Shown: piece after piece, positions 1 to 8,705 of the stretch
How positions within the stretch are numbered: the first letter of the stretch is position 1
Layout of the letters: every line of letters starts with the position of its first letter
Assembly (NCBI GenBank): GCA_006969385.1
Contig: CP030884.1
Location: 124,001-188,000, forward strand
DNA: 64,000 bases
Direction of reading: 5' to 3'
Source: Planctomycetaceae bacterium
GTDB taxonomy: Bacteria; Planctomycetota; Phycisphaerae; UBA1845; UTPLA1
Translations under genes and position numbers: made by a program
The notes under the pieces: model-generated
Databases searched by the model: none
Told to the model about the DNA's origin: nothing
What the model saw: the letters and a program-made list of their open reading frames with translations, nothing else

Positions 1-659
1 ATATCCTCGGCGTGGTAATGACGCGTGTGCGCCGCCATCGTCGGCACCCACTCCTGCGGTTCTTCGCTCACGCAAAACGCATGACCGATGTCGAAATTCA
101 ACCCCATGTAGGGCGAATCGATGCGTTCGCGCAGTTCGAGGTATTGGTCGAACTTCTCTATGAGCAAGTCCGGCTCGGGCTCGATCAGCAGCGGCACGCC
201 CACATCTTCCGCGTGCGCGACGACGGGCTTCAACATCTCAACGAACAGGTCCATCCCCGCCGCATATGTCATTCCGTTTTCTAACGGCCCGCCCGGCTCG
301 GTAGTGATGCACGGCGCGCCGAGCTGTTTCGCCATGCTCAGCGCCGCAATCGTGTGATCGATGCGAATGCGACGATAGTCGCTGTCGGCTTCGATCCAAC
401 TCGGATGCCAATAGGGCTGACGCGGATCGCCGACCTTGTTCATCATGAAGGCGTTGATGTTAGAAATTTCGAGCCCGAGTTCGTCGATGACGGCCCGCAC
501 CGATTCGATCTGCGCCGGACCGACATCCCCCGGCCACAGATGCGGTGTGTCGGCCATCAGCTCAACACCACGATACCCCAACGCCGCCACGCGCCGCAGC
601 GCGTCTTCGACGCCGGTCCGCATGTAAGCATTGCAACTGTAAGCGAGTTTGAGATTCAC
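1..659 (-). CDS. Sugar-phosphate isomerase/epimerase, 3' part cut by window edge
   Basis: About 219 residues are present, beginning at a GTG (MNLKLAYSCNAYMRTG); the C-terminus lies beyond the left edge. The protein is an AP-endonuclease-2-like TIM barrel of the xylose-isomerase-like superfamily. Motifs seen: LGYRGVEL near residue 30, TTEPGGP near 140, LLIEPEPD with a metal-ligand Glu near 180, NFDIGHAF near 205 and HYHAED at the edge, all at positions typical of divalent-metal ligands in this fold. The gene starts 9 bases after the stop of the inositol-3-phosphate synthase gene, so the two are very probably co-transcribed. This pair resembles the EboE-type isomerase associated with ebo clusters, but that is inference. 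The substrate cannot be read from sequence. Confidence 0.85.
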   Translation of the reverse strand, partial: MNLKLAYSCNAYMRTGVEDALRRVAALGYRGVELMADTPHLWPGDVGPAQIESVRAVIDELGLEISNINAFMMNKVGDPRQPYWHPSWIEADSDYRRIRIDHTIAALSMAKQLGAPCITTEPGGPLENGMTYAAGMDLFVEMLKPVVAHAEDVGVPLLIEPEPDLLIEKFDQYLELRERIDSPYMGLNFDIGHAFCVSEEPQEWVPTMAAHTRHYHAED

Positions 660-668
660 GAGCGCAGT

Positions 669-1883
669 CTAATCTTGCGGGGCATATCGACAAACGTAGT
701 CATGCAGCATGGCGATCTGGGCGGGAAACGCGTGTTCGGTTACGTCCATCGGCGATTTGAAAAAACTCGCCAGATGCGTCATCACGCCGCCGCCAACATG
801 GGCGGCATGGTAATCGGCCAACCGCGCGAGGTCGATCACCAACGGCGCCGCCAAAATCGAATCGCAACCTTGCCACGTGAACTGCAACGTCATCGGCGTG
901 TTGAGAAAGCCGCGGAAGCGCACCATGTCCCAGGCGGTCTTCCAGTCGTGCAGTGACTCGACGTATTCGATGGACGTACGCGAATCGGGTGCCCCGCCGA
1001 CGATCGATGCGACCACGTTATTCTTGGTTCCTATCTTCGACGCTTTGTTTTCGGCGTCGTTCAGAATCAGACCGTCGCCGTTGCCGAGCACGTTGTGCCC
1101 CACCCAGCTATCGATTTGCAGTGCGCGCTCGCGGAACATCGGCGCCAACACCGTTTTCAACAGCGTTTCACCCGTCTTGCCATCCGACCCCATGATCGGC
1201 ACGCCGTTGGTGGCGGCCAGTTCGCGAATGGCGGGCAAATCGGCACCGAGCGACGGCGTGAAGTTGACGTAGGGCATGCCCGCCTGAATCGCGGCGATGG
1301 CATAAAGACTGCTCGACGGCAGCGGCGATGATTTTTGCGCGAGTTTCTTCTGCAGCGCGGCCCACGTTTTCGGAGTGCCCGCCGTCGCAAAAACCGGCTC
1401 GGTCGACGCGACATTGATCACCACCACGCGGTCGAGTCGATGCGTATGCTGGAACGCGCGTAGGTCGTCGATCACCAGCTTAATAAAACGCTCGGCGGTG
1501 ACCGCCCGGCGCGACGAACCGCGCGACGCGAGTTGCTCGATGGCCATACCGCAACGCAAGGCTTTACCGGGACGGATATTTTCTTCGAACCGTTTGAGAT
1601 CACCGGTGGATTTCTTGAGAATCGTCGGGCCAAACAACCCGCTGCGGTCGGCCAGTTGAGCAGCGGTTTCCATCACCGAGCGCGACGAAATCTCATGGCC
1701 ACCTAAGACGATTTTGTTCAACGGGCGCAACGGTAGGGAAGATCCGGGCGCGCGTTCCGTGACAAGGCCTTCGGTCGTTGCAAGCCGCTGCCGTATAGCC
1801 GACAAGCCAACGGCCACCGTCGTCGCCACGTTGCCTGCAGCGCCGATCATCCAGAGGCCGAGTTTCCCATGAGGCGATTTCAA
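669..1883 (-). CDS. Inositol-3-phosphate synthase (myo-inositol-1-phosphate synthase family)
   Basis: A 404-residue protein. The family makes myo-inositol-3-phosphate from glucose-6-phosphate using NAD. Seen: an N-terminal Rossmann nucleotide-binding segment (WMIGAAGNVATTVAVGL, residues 11-27), a VVINVASTEP segment near residue 150, and the family hallmark GSDGKTGETLLKT near residue 230, followed by SWVGHNVLGNGDG. The length matches the shorter archaeal/bacterial form of the family. The next gene downstream is the sugar-phosphate isomerase, 9 bases away. In bacteria such pairs can belong to inositol-lipid or ebo-type pathways; which one applies here depends on genes left of the window. The family call is secure, the pathway is not. 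Confidence 0.93.
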   Translation of the reverse strand: MKSPHGKLGLWMIGAAGNVATTVAVGLSAIRQRLATTEGLVTERAPGSSLPLRPLNKIVLGGHEISSRSVMETAAQLADRSGLFGPTILKKSTGDLKRFEENIRPGKALRCGMAIEQLASRGSSRRAVTAERFIKLVIDDLRAFQHTHRLDRVVVINVASTEPVFATAGTPKTWAALQKKLAQKSSPLPSSSLYAIAAIQAGMPYVNFTPSLGADLPAIRELAATNGVPIMGSDGKTGETLLKTVLAPMFRERALQIDSWVGHNVLGNGDGLILNDAENKASKIGTKNNVVASIVGGAPDSRTSIEYVESLHDWKTAWDMVRFRGFLNTPMTLQFTWQGCDSILAAPLVIDLARLADYHAAHVGGGVMTHLASFFKSPMDVTEHAFPAQIAMLHDYVCRYAPQD

Positions 1884-2120
1884 AACGACTCCACGCTGAA
1901 TTCAATCAATGTTGCGAGGCATGCGCAACTGTCACTCCCAAACGCGCTCAAATTGCAACCACTTGGATGCCGGCCGCAACAGCTCCTATTCAAATCTTGA
2001 CCGCGCGGTGCAATGAGGCGTATGTCGGGCGCGGCATAGCAGTCTAGTCGGTTTGAACGAGGTTGAAACATGTGCTAGGAATGTTGGCTGGCTTTTCGGC
2101 AAAGCCTGCCGTCCGAAAAT

Positions 2121-2142
2121 AAAAAAAGACCGCGAGGCGGCC
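2121..2142 (-). terminator. Rho-independent terminator after tRNA-Lys
   Basis: Read on the minus strand: a GGCCGC stem, CTC loop, GCGGTC stem (one G-U pair), then a run of seven T. It lies about 20 bases downstream of the tRNA-Lys 3' end. Confidence 0.8.
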
Positions 2143-2163
2143 TCACCGAAAACTCGGATTTAA

Positions 2164-2236
2164 TGCGCGACCAGGGAATCGAACCCCGAACCCGCTGGTT
2201 AAGAGCCAGCTGCTCTGCCAATTGAGCTAGTCGCGC
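2164..2236 (-). tRNA. tRNA-Lys (anticodon CUU)
   Basis: A 73-base cloverleaf can be folded by eye. The acceptor stem is GCGCGAC/GTCGCGC with discriminator A. The D-arm is GCTC/GAGC. The anticodon stem is GCTGG/CCAGC with loop CTCTTAA giving CUU. The T-arm contains TTCGATT. CCA is not encoded. Confidence 0.96.
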
Positions 2237-2254
2237 TCAGCGAACGAACGCAGT

Positions 2255-2283
2255 ATTTAACGACCTGCGGCGATTTCCGTCAA
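2255..2283 (-). promoter_or_regulatory. Sigma-70-type promoter for tRNA-Lys
   Basis: On the minus strand TTGACG (-35) is followed after 17 bases by TTAAAT (-10), about 20 bases before the tRNA 5' end. Confidence 0.6.
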
Positions 2284-2312
2284 GCAATAATCGCTCGTGA
2301 CACACCGTTGAA

Positions 2313-2341
2313 TTGACAAAGCCCCCCGCCCGCGACAGAAT
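2313..2341 (+). promoter_or_regulatory. Sigma-70-type promoter for tRNA-Val
   Basis: TTGACA (-35, consensus) is followed after 17 bases by CAGAAT (-10, four of six matches), about 14 bases before the tRNA. It faces away from the tRNA-Lys promoter. Confidence 0.65.
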
Positions 2342-2354
2342 CCGGGATTCCTGC

Positions 2355-2431
<77 letters not shown>

Positions 2432-2634
2432 CTCCCCTTTTCGACTGATTCTGCACCTACCCGAATAACAAGCGCGACTCGGCATCAGGCGCAGGCTTTT
2501 ATGACGCGCTCGGCATCCGCCGTCGAAACGAAGTGATACCACGTATTATTCGATACCGCAGCCAAGGCTAGGTGATCGAACGGATTCGACCGGACCAGCC
2601 CCAAAGTCTATGCTGAAGCTGTTGACTTCTTTCT

Positions 2635-4188
2635 TCACTCGTACACTGAACTAATGGTCCTATGAAACTCGAGCGCCAGCGTTCGTAGGTCATCCATCTC
2701 ATTTGCTGACACCTTAGATCGAATCTCTTGCGATAGGTCAAACAGCGAATGCGCGGGTATATCGTCGTCGAGCCCGCGAATCGTGCTTGCAACACGAATA
2801 CGCGAACTTGCTAATTCGATTCGATCCAGAGCATTCAATGCGCGAGCTTGTCCGTTCTCAAAGCGCTCACCACCTTCGGCGCTACTTGTCATTACAGAGA
2901 TCGCGTCCGCTAGATTTCCACTCTCCAAGCGCATGCGGGTGGCAAGTTCCTCGGGGTGCGGATAAAAGCTATAGATGTTTATTGCCAATAGCAGCATAGT
3001 GACGATTGACAGCGCTGTTCGAAGTGACTTTCTCTGAATCGTGGATGATGCCTCTGGATACGGCTGCGCGTTCTCTGCTTTCGTGATCTTCTCGCGCGGC
3101 TTACTTCTATCTAATACGCCAAACATCGTTAACCCAATCAGCGCAACCAGTGCGGGGAGATTTTGACTTGCTAATTCGAGCGTTCGCTCACCAACCAATG
3201 ACCATGTGTATTTGAGTTCGACATTCGCGGGCATGGTCAACATATCGAAGCCATGCGAATCCGCTTCTCCCGGTCTAACCGGTGAGAGCGTGCCGTGCAT
3301 AATCGCGCCTAGGCCAAGTACACACGCCAGCCAAACGAGATTTCCGAAGACGCCGCGCAGCCGTAGCCGATGGACACTCCAAGCCAGTGTACCAATGCAC
3401 CAGCCCGCGCCGATCATGATCGCTACGAGCATGCCGCCTGAGAGCAAGCCAATGCGCCAAAACTCGCTTGCAAAGGTGATGCCATAATCACTGTCGATAT
3501 TGGCCAATGCCAACGGTACCGACAATTCCAGCATCGTGGTCCGAGCCGACTCGTTAAGGTGCGATTCAATCGAACCCGCCTCTAAGATCGCGGCAAACGT
3601 CGAAGATGCCGCTAGCGACATGAATACGTAAACCCACACCGAGCTGGCAACATGACGCGCGGCGGCTCGCAGCGCAAAAATCAGTTGAGAAGATCCCTGC
3701 TCGGTGTTGTCAAGGTTTTTTACTTGGCTGCTTGGCGCGCCTATCCCAGTTAACGCGCCGACTAACATCGCCGTTATGATCGCCGCAAAAAGAATCACCA
3801 AAGCGTTGACAACGCCCACGCTATCAGCCAAGTGGCCGAACGACCATGGCATAAACAAGGCCGAGCCCACGAGGAATGCCATCACATGGCCGTGGCGAAC
3901 CTTTGCTTTCAGCATTTCGCTGGCAATCGGTAACGCACCCAGCGCGCCTACCGGCGCGATTAACCCCATTAGCGTCGCGCGGATCAAACCGGCCATCGGC
4001 GTCGCAAAACACTCGGACAAAAAAGCGCGTCCGCGCGTAGTACGCAAGGTTCCGGCAATCAAAAAGCCTGCAATCAACGTTGGAAGGATAAGAAAAAACG
4101 TCTGAGCGAAGCGCAGCACGAACGTGATGGTCGAAAACGGGCCAAAGACCTGGCCGTCGCCATGAGCCAACATCGACAACATCATCAC
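2635..4188 (-). CDS. Multi-pass membrane protein, permease-like (possibly ArsP/YraQ-related)
   Basis: A 517-residue integral membrane protein with about eight hydrophobic segments spread over residues 15-360, one more near 385-400, then a soluble acidic C-terminal tail of about 115 residues. The segment LIAPVGALGALPIA followed by AFLVGSALFMP near residues 75-110 resembles the conserved core of the DUF318/ArsP permeases, but the cysteine motif of that family is absent, so the assignment is weak. The start overlaps the stop of the MoxR gene by four bases (ATGA), implying translational coupling. It is the last gene of the Fur-DUF58-transglutaminase-MoxR run. Its role in that run is unknown. Confidence 0.7.
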   Translation of the reverse strand: MMMLSMLAHGDGQVFGPFSTITFVLRFAQTFFLILPTLIAGFLIAGTLRTTRGRAFLSECFATPMAGLIRATLMGLIAPVGALGALPIASEMLKAKVRHGHVMAFLVGSALFMPWSFGHLADSVGVVNALVILFAAIITAMLVGALTGIGAPSSQVKNLDNTEQGSSQLIFALRAAARHVASSVWVYVFMSLAASSTFAAILEAGSIESHLNESARTTMLELSVPLALANIDSDYGITFASEFWRIGLLSGGMLVAIMIGAGWCIGTLAWSVHRLRLRGVFGNLVWLACVLGLGAIMHGTLSPVRPGEADSHGFDMLTMPANVELKYTWSLVGERTLELASQNLPALVALIGLTMFGVLDRSKPREKITKAENAQPYPEASSTIQRKSLRTALSIVTMLLLAINIYSFYPHPEELATRMRLESGNLADAISVMTSSAEGGERFENGQARALNALDRIELASSRIRVASTIRGLDDDIPAHSLFDLSQEIRSKVSANEMDDLRTLALEFHRTISSVYE

Positions 4189-5156
4189 GCCCCCTTTCCG
4201 ACGACCGTGCGCGCGCGTTCGATGCCTGTCGGAACTGCCACCTTCGCCAAAACGTCCTCAACCGTCCTTATGGAACCCTGCTGCGCTGCGGAAATATGAA
4301 TGTTAAACAACGGCGGCGCCACAACCTGAATATCATCCGGCGTCACAAACGACCGACCATCAAGAAAGGCGCGTGCCTGCGACAGCCGTTGCCACATCAA
4401 AACGGCGCGCGGGCTAAGGCCGTGATGAAATGCCGCATCATCGCGCGTAACGTTTGCTAGTTGCACCAAGTACTCTTGCAACTTCGGTACGATCGTTAAA
4501 CCGGCGACTGTCGCCTGCATCCGCGCAAGATCACCGGGCTGCAAGACCGGCGCGCACGCGTCCTCGCTATCCGTATCCGTAACGACCGCGTCCTGTAGCA
4601 TCTGCACCTCGTTCTCAAACGCCGGGTAGCCAATGCAAAGCTTCATCGCGAAGCGATCTAACTGTGCTTCCGGCAACGGGTAGGTGCCATGATGCTCGAT
4701 CGGATTCTGCGTCGCGATCACAAAAAACTCATTACAAAGATGGTGCCGTTCGTTATCCACCGTCACTTGCCGTTCGGCCATCGCTTCCAGCAAGGCACTC
4801 TGTGCTCTCGGCGTTGCCCGGTTGATTTCGTCGGCAAGCAGCACATCGGAGAAGATGGGGCCGGGTACAAACTCGAATTCGCGCGACTTTTGATTAAACA
4901 AATTGAAACCAGTGATGTCATTGGGCAGTAAATCGGGCGTGCATTGCAAGCGCGCGAAGCGTCCACCCACGGCCTCCGTCAGCCCGCGCGCTAACGTCGT
5001 TTTGCCGAGGCCGGGTAGATCCTCAAGCAGGATGTGACCGCGCGCGAGCAAGCAGGTCAACACGTGCTCCACGACTTCGCGCTTGCCATGAAGAATGTTG
5101 TTGAGTCGATCTCGTAGCTCTGCTACGGCAGCTTGGAATTGTGCGGGTTCGTTCAT
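4185..5156 (-). CDS. MoxR-family AAA+ ATPase
   Basis: 323 residues, the usual length for MoxR proteins. Seen: Walker A in LLEDLPGLGKTTLARGL (near residue 40), Walker B as LLADEINRATPRAQSALLEAM (near 110), sensor 1 in FFVIATQNPIEHHGTYPLPEAQLDRF (near 150), and the C-terminal lid with HGLSPRAVLMW (near 245). MoxR proteins act as chaperone-like ATPases and are commonly encoded beside DUF58 and transglutaminase-like membrane proteins, exactly as here. It sits between the transglutaminase-like gene (gap 48 bases) and the permease-like gene (overlap 4 bases). Confidence 0.95.
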   Translation of the reverse strand: MNEPAQFQAAVAELRDRLNNILHGKREVVEHVLTCLLARGHILLEDLPGLGKTTLARGLTEAVGGRFARLQCTPDLLPNDITGFNLFNQKSREFEFVPGPIFSDVLLADEINRATPRAQSALLEAMAERQVTVDNERHHLCNEFFVIATQNPIEHHGTYPLPEAQLDRFAMKLCIGYPAFENEVQMLQDAVVTDTDSEDACAPVLQPGDLARMQATVAGLTIVPKLQEYLVQLANVTRDDAAFHHGLSPRAVLMWQRLSQARAFLDGRSFVTPDDIQVVAPPLFNIHISAAQQGSIRTVEDVLAKVAVPTGIERARTVVGKGA

Positions 5157-5204
5157 TGTTGTCGTGATAATCTCGCAACGCGCTTTAGTCGAACGAGTTG
5201 CTCC

Positions 5205-7127
5205 TTATTCGTCTGCAGATGTTCGTTGTAATTGCCGCCGCGATAACCGCCGTACGACCTTTCGACAAAGGTGGGTAATAGTTTTTTTGTGGTCTTCGGT
5301 TGCACAAGTCGTATTACCGTAGGAAGCAGCGTATAGCTGCGTCAAAAATGCGTCGCTGATCGCATCATGCCGACGACCATACCAATCGCGCGGCGTCACA
5401 TGGGGCTGGCGCGCGGCCCCCGCCAGCCGACTGCGCAAATCGAGCAATCGTAAGGTCATCGCAAGGCGCGCCTGATCATCACGGAACGGCGCGAGCAAAC
5501 ACCGCACCGTCAGACAGCGCTCGACGATCCACCAGCGCCGCCACCAACACGCAACCAAGACCGCCAGCAGGAAGCACGATCTCACCGGCCGGGCCGCGGC
5601 AAACGCCCACACTTGCCCGACCGAATCGAGAACACTACCCAGCAATGTCGGACGATAACGATGCAGCTCAAATCCGGGCGTGGGATCGAACTTGACCCAG
5701 CCGCCGTCGGCCGATTTCACTTCCACCCAAAAGTGCGCGTCATCTTTGGTGACCGGCGTATAGCCGGCGGCCGCCACATATTTCTTGGGGTCAACATAAA
5801 AGCCGGATACCACCCGCGTTGGATAACCGAGACTACGCAACGCGAGTGCCGCCGCCGTCGCAAATTGATAGTCGGGCCCGCCCCGCGCCTGATGCAACAG
5901 ATAGTGAATCGGATCATCGCATGTGGGCGGCAAACTCGCATCGCGATCGTGGGCATAGTGTTGCCGCAGATGTGCCGTGAGGCCCTGTATTTGAGGCCAA
6001 CCTGCAGGCATATCTTCGAATTGACGCGCTAAGTTCGCCGCGCTCGCCTCCAGGTGTTTCGGTATCTCAAGGTTGTCACCCTTGGTATCGCGCGACAAGA
6101 TCGCAGGCTTCGCCAGCGCCAACTTCGATTCATCGATCGACTGGGACGCCACCTCGAAAAAAGCGCCCGACGGCAGACAGTGCCGCGCTCGAATGACACC
6201 GTCATACACCCAAGCAAACGTCTCCATCGCCCATTGTTGCGCGTTCGCGCCCCCGGCCTTGCCCAAACGAAATCGCTCCATATAACTGGGCAACGGCACG
6301 CGATCCGTCGACAGCGTTCCAAAACGCAGCGTATGTAGACGACAGCCGTTTAAACAATCGAGTGCCGGTCGATCCGTCAGCCAAAGCCATGAGTGATCGG
6401 GATCGCGCGACTCCAAATGACAACGGTGGTCGATCACTGGCGGTTCGTGCCAAGAGATGCCGTCGAACGAATCGTAAATCGTGGTGCAAAGATGAAGCGG
6501 GCCGCCACCTTCCACGTAAAGCAGCGCCTTCGCGTCTTCGGACGCCTGTTGCTGACGATTTTGTAGCGTCTCGCGATACAGCGAGAACTGTCGTCCGGCT
6601 TCGCCAAAGTCCGGCGCCTTGCGACCATCTCTGTCGAGAAATTGCTCCTCATCGACAAAGATTGCTCTGAATAATTGATCCGGCGGGATCGGCTCGCCGT
6701 AGGCGTCTGTCATGACGTCATACATCGATGACAATTCCGATTCGAGGAAGTACTCCGAATCGACTGCACCGGTACCCCGTGCGTTGGGGCCGCTTACCGC
6801 CCAGTCGCCATCCCCGGCTCCCAGCAATGCGGACGAATTCGCACGTCGGCTACCACCCGATGATGGCAGCCATTCGCCCCAATTTTTCGCAACGCCATTA
6901 GCCGATCTCGAAACAATAAAGGATGTGCCCGTCATCACCAGGACGATGAAACCATAAGCCCAAATTGGTGCCGCCGGTCGCACGCCGTTGGCTGATACTG
7001 CCGACACGTGGCACCAGTAACGAGAGGCGAGCCAAACCGCGATCAGGCCACCGTGCAAAACGATCAGCCAAACATGTGTTGCCTGCGCATTCAACATTAG
7101 GCCGGCCAGCGTTAGGAAAAGGAGATA
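5205..7127 (-). CDS. Transglutaminase-like membrane protein, main fragment (C-terminal part of a frame-broken gene)
   Basis: About 640 residues continuing the membrane protein begun at 7537. Order: remaining transmembrane segments, a long periplasmic region, a transglutaminase-like core near 5690-5960, another transmembrane segment near 5560-5620, and a C-terminal soluble segment of DUF4129-like position. The core contains GYPTRVVSGFY, AHFWVEV and WVKFDPT, so the His and Asp of the triad are present. The position of the nucleophilic Cys is Asp (GPDYQFATA, codon 5871-5873). The protein is therefore expected to be catalytically dead or altered. The reading frame is joined to the upstream fragment by adding one G to the GGG run at 7128-7130. 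Neighbours are DUF58 and MoxR. Confidence 0.85.
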   Translation of the reverse strand, partial: YLLFLTLAGLMLNAQATHVWLIVLHGGLIAVWLASRYWCHVSAVSANGVRPAAPIWAYGFIVLVMTGTSFIVSRSANGVAKNWGEWLPSSGGSRRANSSALLGAGDGDWAVSGPNARGTGAVDSEYFLESELSSMYDVMTDAYGEPIPPDQLFRAIFVDEEQFLDRDGRKAPDFGEAGRQFSLYRETLQNRQQQASEDAKALLYVEGGGPLHLCTTIYDSFDGISWHEPPVIDHRCHLESRDPDHSWLWLTDRPALDCLNGCRLHTLRFGTLSTDRVPLPSYMERFRLGKAGGANAQQWAMETFAWVYDGVIRARHCLPSGAFFEVASQSIDESKLALAKPAILSRDTKGDNLEIPKHLEASAANLARQFEDMPAGWPQIQGLTAHLRQHYAHDRDASLPPTCDDPIHYLLHQARGGPDYQFATAAALALRSLGYPTRVVSGFYVDPKKYVAAAGYTPVTKDDAHFWVEVKSADGGWVKFDPTPGFELHRYRPTLLGSVLDSVGQVWAFAAARPVRSCFLLAVLVACWWRRWWIVERCLTVRCLLAPFRDDQARLAMTLRLLDLRSRLAGAARQPHVTPRDWYGRRHDAISDAFLTQLYAASYGNTTCATEDHKKTITHLCRKVVRRLSRRQLQRTSADE

Positions 7128-7537
7128 CCCAACGCCGCAAATTCGTTGCGTGCAATCGCTGGGAACGCCGCGAGAAAAAACGCCACATTGATCAGCGTTG
7201 CAATAACGGCTTGCTCCAGAGGAACAATCTGCGTTGCCCCGAAAAATCCGGCTAGACTCGGCACCAGTGGCGCGACGAACAGCACTACACCCAACATCTT
7301 GCCGCGTATGGAATAACCAATTGGTTTGCCAATCTCGTTCCGAGAAAACCACCCAAACTTGTCGTCGAGAAGCGCCAGCCCCAACGACACCAGCGCGTAA
7401 GCCAACACAAAAAGCACTGGCCAAATGACGCGGACGCCCGGTTCGGTCACGGCAAACCGCGCCGCCAATGCGCCAGCGCTAACCGTGCCGATCAATAACA
7501 ATCGGCTGACCCAATTCACGGATGGGTTACGCAACAT
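7112..7537 (-). CDS. Transglutaminase-like membrane protein, N-terminal fragment (frame-broken)
   Basis: Encodes the first about 136 residues (MLRNPSVNWVSRLLLIG...) with four to five hydrophobic helices, typical of the DUF3488/TgpA N-terminal membrane block. It runs into a stop at 7112. Adding one G to the GGG at 7128-7130 gives FAALGYLLFLTLAGL and joins it cleanly to the large fragment. The alternative upstream extension of the large fragment in its own frame (to 7424) is rich in Arg, Cys and Ser with no helices, so it is a shadow frame. The ATG at 7537 overlaps the stop of the DUF58 gene by 11 bases. Confidence 0.8.
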   Translation of the reverse strand: MLRNPSVNWVSRLLLIGTVSAGALAARFAVTEPGVRVIWPVLFVLAYALVSLGLALLDDKFGWFSRNEIGKPIGYSIRGKMLGVVLFVAPLVPSLAGFFGATQIVPLEQAVIATLINVAFFLAAFPAIARNEFAALGISFS

Positions 7538-8705
7538 CGGCGAGCCCCCGCCCGTGCCCGAGCAAATTCGCTGGAATGCTGGCCGGACCATACAGCGATA
7601 CCACATGATCCAACGGCGCGGTCGCTACCGTGCGATCACCACCAAACGCGGTGTTGACCAATGCAAACCCGCGCCAAGCCCGTGATTGTTGCCGATCGAG
7701 CCTTGCCCAACCGATGTCGGTGCTGATAAACACCACGGGAATGTTGTGCCCGATCGCAACGCGATGCATGCGGTCCTGTGATAATGCCACCGTCGCCAAG
7801 CCATCGAGAATGGCGCGCGACTGACGCTGCCCGCCAGTCGCGGGAATATGCAACGCCCCCGCCCGCAATTCGACCTCTGCCCCCGCCGCCAGCCAGCCGC
7901 TGGCTAGGCTCGCCGCGATTCGGATCGACCACTCAAACGAACTATCCGTTCCCTCGCCCACATGACTTTGTGGATCGCAGTCGAGCACGATAAGCGTCTT
8001 GGGCGTACCCGTCGCCTGAAACTCGCGCACCATCATGTGGCCGTGCCGCGCCGTCTGCGTCCAATGAATCCACCGCATCGGGTCGCCACGCCGATAGGCC
8101 CGCACGCCACACGTTTCCCCATCGGTACCGGCCCGTCGCGTTTCGATGTGTCCTATCGCCGCATCGGTACTGAGCCAATCGGGCGCCGCGGCAACCGGAA
8201 AGGTGCGCGGCCAAACGATCAACTTTTGGTCGACCGCGATAGACTTTCTCGCGTAGCACAAGCCGAATGGAAACCCGGAACGAAAGCGCGGCACGGCCAA
8301 TGGATAAGCGCCACGATGCGGCGTCACCAAGCTCAACTTCAACTCTTCCGCACGATAAGGCAGCGATGCGGGTAACCAACGAGGATCTCCCAGCCCGAAT
8401 TCGGCAATAACGCCCCAAGGCGGCAGTGGTAGTTTCTGGGAATACCGCAACGTCGCGCTGACTTCTTCTTGCTCGTGAACGCGTTCCTTATCAAAACGCA
8501 GTTCGCTGCACAAACCCAAAACCGTTAACCACGGACCTGCAACTCCGATGACAAACAGCAGCAGCAGCAACGGCAACAGCATCAAAACGCGCGGATGAAA
8601 CGCATAGCCCACCACTGCAACGACGATCGTGCAAAGCAATAAAGCCAGCACACCCTTGTTGACGCGCTGCAGCAGCCCATCGAATGTCTTCAAAACACGC
8701 CTCAT
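7527..8705 (-). CDS. DUF58 domain-containing membrane-anchored protein
   Basis: 392 residues from the ATG at 8705, which overlaps the Fur stop as ATGA; a start at 8723 is possible but would overlap more. Two N-terminal transmembrane segments (residues about 14-60) precede a soluble region with the DUF58 core GVRAYRRGDPMRWIHWTQTARHG near residue 200, followed by a vWA-like fold (LIVLDCDP near 240). DUF58 proteins accompany MoxR ATPases and transglutaminase-like proteins in many bacteria; their biochemical role is not settled. It lies between the Fur-family gene and the frame-broken transglutaminase gene, both overlapping. Confidence 0.93.
   Translation of the reverse strand: MRRVLKTFDGLLQRVNKGVLALLLCTIVVAVVGYAFHPRVLMLLPLLLLLFVIGVAGPWLTVLGLCSELRFDKERVHEQEEVSATLRYSQKLPLPPWGVIAEFGLGDPRWLPASLPYRAEELKLSLVTPHRGAYPLAVPRFRSGFPFGLCYARKSIAVDQKLIVWPRTFPVAAAPDWLSTDAAIGHIETRRAGTDGETCGVRAYRRGDPMRWIHWTQTARHGHMMVREFQATGTPKTLIVLDCDPQSHVGEGTDSSFEWSIRIAASLASGWLAAGAEVELRAGALHIPATGGQRQSRAILDGLATVALSQDRMHRVAIGHNIPVVFISTDIGWARLDRQQSRAWRGFALVNTAFGGDRTVATAPLDHVVSLYGPASIPANLLGHGRGLADVA

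Noticed and set aside
669-1272. Several plus-strand frames opposite the inositol-phosphate synthase
   Set aside because: They are antisense to a clear enzyme gene and have no domain content.
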